Notes under the pieces: generated by a model | Databases searched by the model: none | What the model saw: the letters and a program-made list of their open reading frames with translations, nothing else | What the model was told of the DNA's origin: nothing | Part shown: piece after piece, positions 62,784-64,000 of the stretch | Position numbering within the stretch: the first letter of the stretch is position 1 | Layout of the letters: the number at the start of each line of letters is the position of its first letter | Assembly (NCBI RefSeq): GCF_003347605.1 | Contig: NZ_QDFZ01000005.1 | Span: 124,001-188,000, forward strand | DNA length: 64,000 nt | Source of the DNA: Chryseobacterium sp. KLBC 52 | GTDB lineage: Bacteria; Bacteroidota; Bacteroidia; Flavobacteriales; Weeksellaceae | Reading direction: 5' to 3' | Made by a program: the position numbers and the translations under genes

Positions 62784-63959
62784 ATGAGTACAACATTAGA
62801 AAAGGGACAGACTATTAATTTCTATCAGGCAACAGCTCCTATTATCGTTTCGGTATTTGCGGTTTACCTTACCATAGGAATTGCGTTAGGAGTACTTCCC
62901 AGGTTTGTTCAGAGCACGTTGGGCTTTGACAGTATTATTATAGGACTTGTGATTGGTCTGCAATCATTGTCAACACTTTTAACCCGTGCTTATTCCGGAA
63001 AAATCACAGATACCAGCGGTGCTAAGAAAAGTAAAATGTCCGGCGTAATACTGGCTGTTATTGCAGGAATTGCTTACGTCCTGGCGGTATTATTTCAGGC
63101 TCAACCGATTCTGGCACTTGCTTTTCTTTTATTGGCAAGAATTATTCATGGGGTTGGCGAAAGTTTTCTGGTTACCGGAGCATTAACGTGGGGAATCGGT
63201 CTCGCAGGACCTTCCAGCTCAGGGAAAGTCATGACCTGGAATGGTATTGCCATGTATGCGGGAATTGCCATCGGAGCTCCCATCAGTATCTGGTTAAGTA
63301 AAGAGTACAGTATTCTGCCTGCTTTTCTTTTTATTACCTTACTTCCGCTGGTAAGCTGGCTTTCTACAGCAAAACTTCCTTCTATTCCTGTGGATAAAGA
63401 TCATATAAGAACACCTTTCTACAAAGTAATTGGTGCCATATCGGGCCAGGGCCTGAGCCTTGCTTTTTCATCAATGGCTTTTGGATGTATTGCCTCTTTT
63501 ATTGCCTTATTTTTCTCTCAAAAAAATTGGGGTGATGCTTCACTGGCTTTTATGATCTTCGGGGCTTGTTATGGGCTGACCAGAATTTTCTTTGCTTCTT
63601 TTCCGGATAAATACGGAGGCTTTACAATAGCCTTGATCTCTCTGATTATCGAAGTGGCCGGACAAATGCTGATCTGGACCTCTGCATCCAAAACATTGGC
63701 CATTATCGGATGTGGATTAACGGGGGTAGGATTTTCATTGGTTTTTCCGGCTTTGGGCGTTCTTGCCATTCAAAAAGTAAAGCCGCAGATGAGAGGAACG
63801 GCGCTAGGAGCTTATGTCGCATTTGTTGACCTTTCATTAGGGCTCGCAGGTCCTATTGCCGGGCTCATTGCCGGTTGGTTCGATTATCAGATGGTATATC
63901 TGTTCGGAGGAATCAGCTGTGTGATTGCAATGATTATTTTACTATTTAACAAAAAATAA
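62784..63959 (+). CDS. MFS transporter
   Basis: The 391-residue, 12-helix major facilitator protein is of the YfcJ/YhhS-like type. GIALGVLPRFVQSTLGFDS is in helix 1, and motif A-like AYSGKITDTSGAKKSK follows helix 2. ARIIHGVGESFLVTGALTWG lies in helix 4. It stops 2 bp before the next start codon, so it is the first gene of an operon that leaves the window. Its promoter carries the same FNR-type box arrangement as the antiporter. Substrate is unknown. Confidence 0.88.
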   Translation: MSTTLEKGQTINFYQATAPIIVSVFAVYLTIGIALGVLPRFVQSTLGFDSIIIGLVIGLQSLSTLLTRAYSGKITDTSGAKKSKMSGVILAVIAGIAYVLAVLFQAQPILALAFLLLARIIHGVGESFLVTGALTWGIGLAGPSSSGKVMTWNGIAMYAGIAIGAPISIWLSKEYSILPAFLFITLLPLVSWLSTAKLPSIPVDKDHIRTPFYKVIGAISGQGLSLAFSSMAFGCIASFIALFFSQKNWGDASLAFMIFGACYGLTRIFFASFPDKYGGFTIALISLIIEVAGQMLIWTSASKTLAIIGCGLTGVGFSLVFPALGVLAIQKVKPQMRGTALGAYVAFVDLSLGLAGPIAGLIAGWFDYQMVYLFGGISCVIAMIILLFNKK

Positions 63960-63961
63960 TA

Positions 63962-64000
63962 ATGGAACATTCCCTAACATCTCAAGTAAAAGAAACGAAA
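63962..64000 (+). CDS. Start of a gene cut by the window edge
   Basis: ATG at 63962 opens MEHSLTSQVKETK and stays open to base 64000, two bases after the MFS stop. Thirteen codons are too few to identify it. Tight spacing suggests co-transcription. Confidence 0.45.
   Translation, partial: MEHSLTSQVKETK

Overview
The window looks like a chromosomal segment of a Flavobacteriia member, most like Chryseobacterium (Weeksellaceae). The DNA is AT-rich. Many genes are preceded by the Bacteroidota -7 element TAnnTTTG, in several cases with an upstream TTG. The intergenic spaces hold short palindromic repeats that I associate with Chryseobacterium-type genomes. No tRNA, rRNA, CRISPR array, transposase or integrase was seen. 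The taxon is an inference from gene content and style, not from a marker gene.

Layout. 1-1919: a truncated TetR gene divergent from an MFS efflux pump. 1999-9262 (reverse strand): the ligase-associated DNA repair cluster, made of MBL exonuclease, ATP-dependent ligase, Lhr-like DEXH helicase and PdeM endonuclease. It is interrupted by gpmA and by a tandem array of about four 195-bp units. 9.5-31 kb: many small regulator-plus-enzyme modules, including S41 peptidases, SDR enzymes, three Crp/Fnr proteins, AraC and HxlR regulators, a CAT-like acetyltransferase, MFS pumps, a FrnE/DsbA protein, a nucleosidase, a divergent KAS III-like protein and an esterase. 31-46 kb: a complete NRPS-independent (NIS) hydroxamate siderophore locus. 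It holds a divergent 2OG-Fe dioxygenase, a PLP decarboxylase, an IucA/IucC-GNAT fusion, an IucD-type N-hydroxylase, a second IucA/IucC synthetase, a MATE exporter, an acyl carrier protein, an ANL acyl-activating enzyme, a TonB receptor and a PepSY membrane protein. Most junctions overlap or are only a few bases apart, so it is one transcription unit. 46.5-53 kb: a MocR regulator divergent from a biotin operon (unnamed ferritin-like diiron protein, bioF, bioD, bioB, then bioA after a repeat-filled gap). 53-58 kb: a secreted unknown, HxlR/MBL and AraC/MFS divergent pairs, and a DUF421 protein with a zinc ribbon. 58.4-64 kb: a segmental duplication in which an intact unknown gene is followed by an antiporter pseudogene, and 1.5 kb later a pseudogene of the unknown gene is followed by the intact CPA1 antiporter. 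A HAD-like gene lies between the two copies. An MFS transporter closes the window.

The points most worth following are these. (1) An FNR-type box (TTGAT-N4-ATCAA) recurs at a fixed distance from the -7 element upstream of the antiporter, its pseudogene copy and the last MFS gene. It occurs twice upstream of an SDR gene that sits directly behind a Crp/Fnr regulator whose recognition helix carries the matching E-x-x-S-R. (2) A diiron ferritin-like protein with a full set of metal ligands is translationally coupled to bioF, and no pimelate-forming gene is visible in the window. (3) The siderophore operon carries its own ACP and acyl-activating enzyme. (4) The reciprocal pseudogene duplication surrounds a cargo gene.
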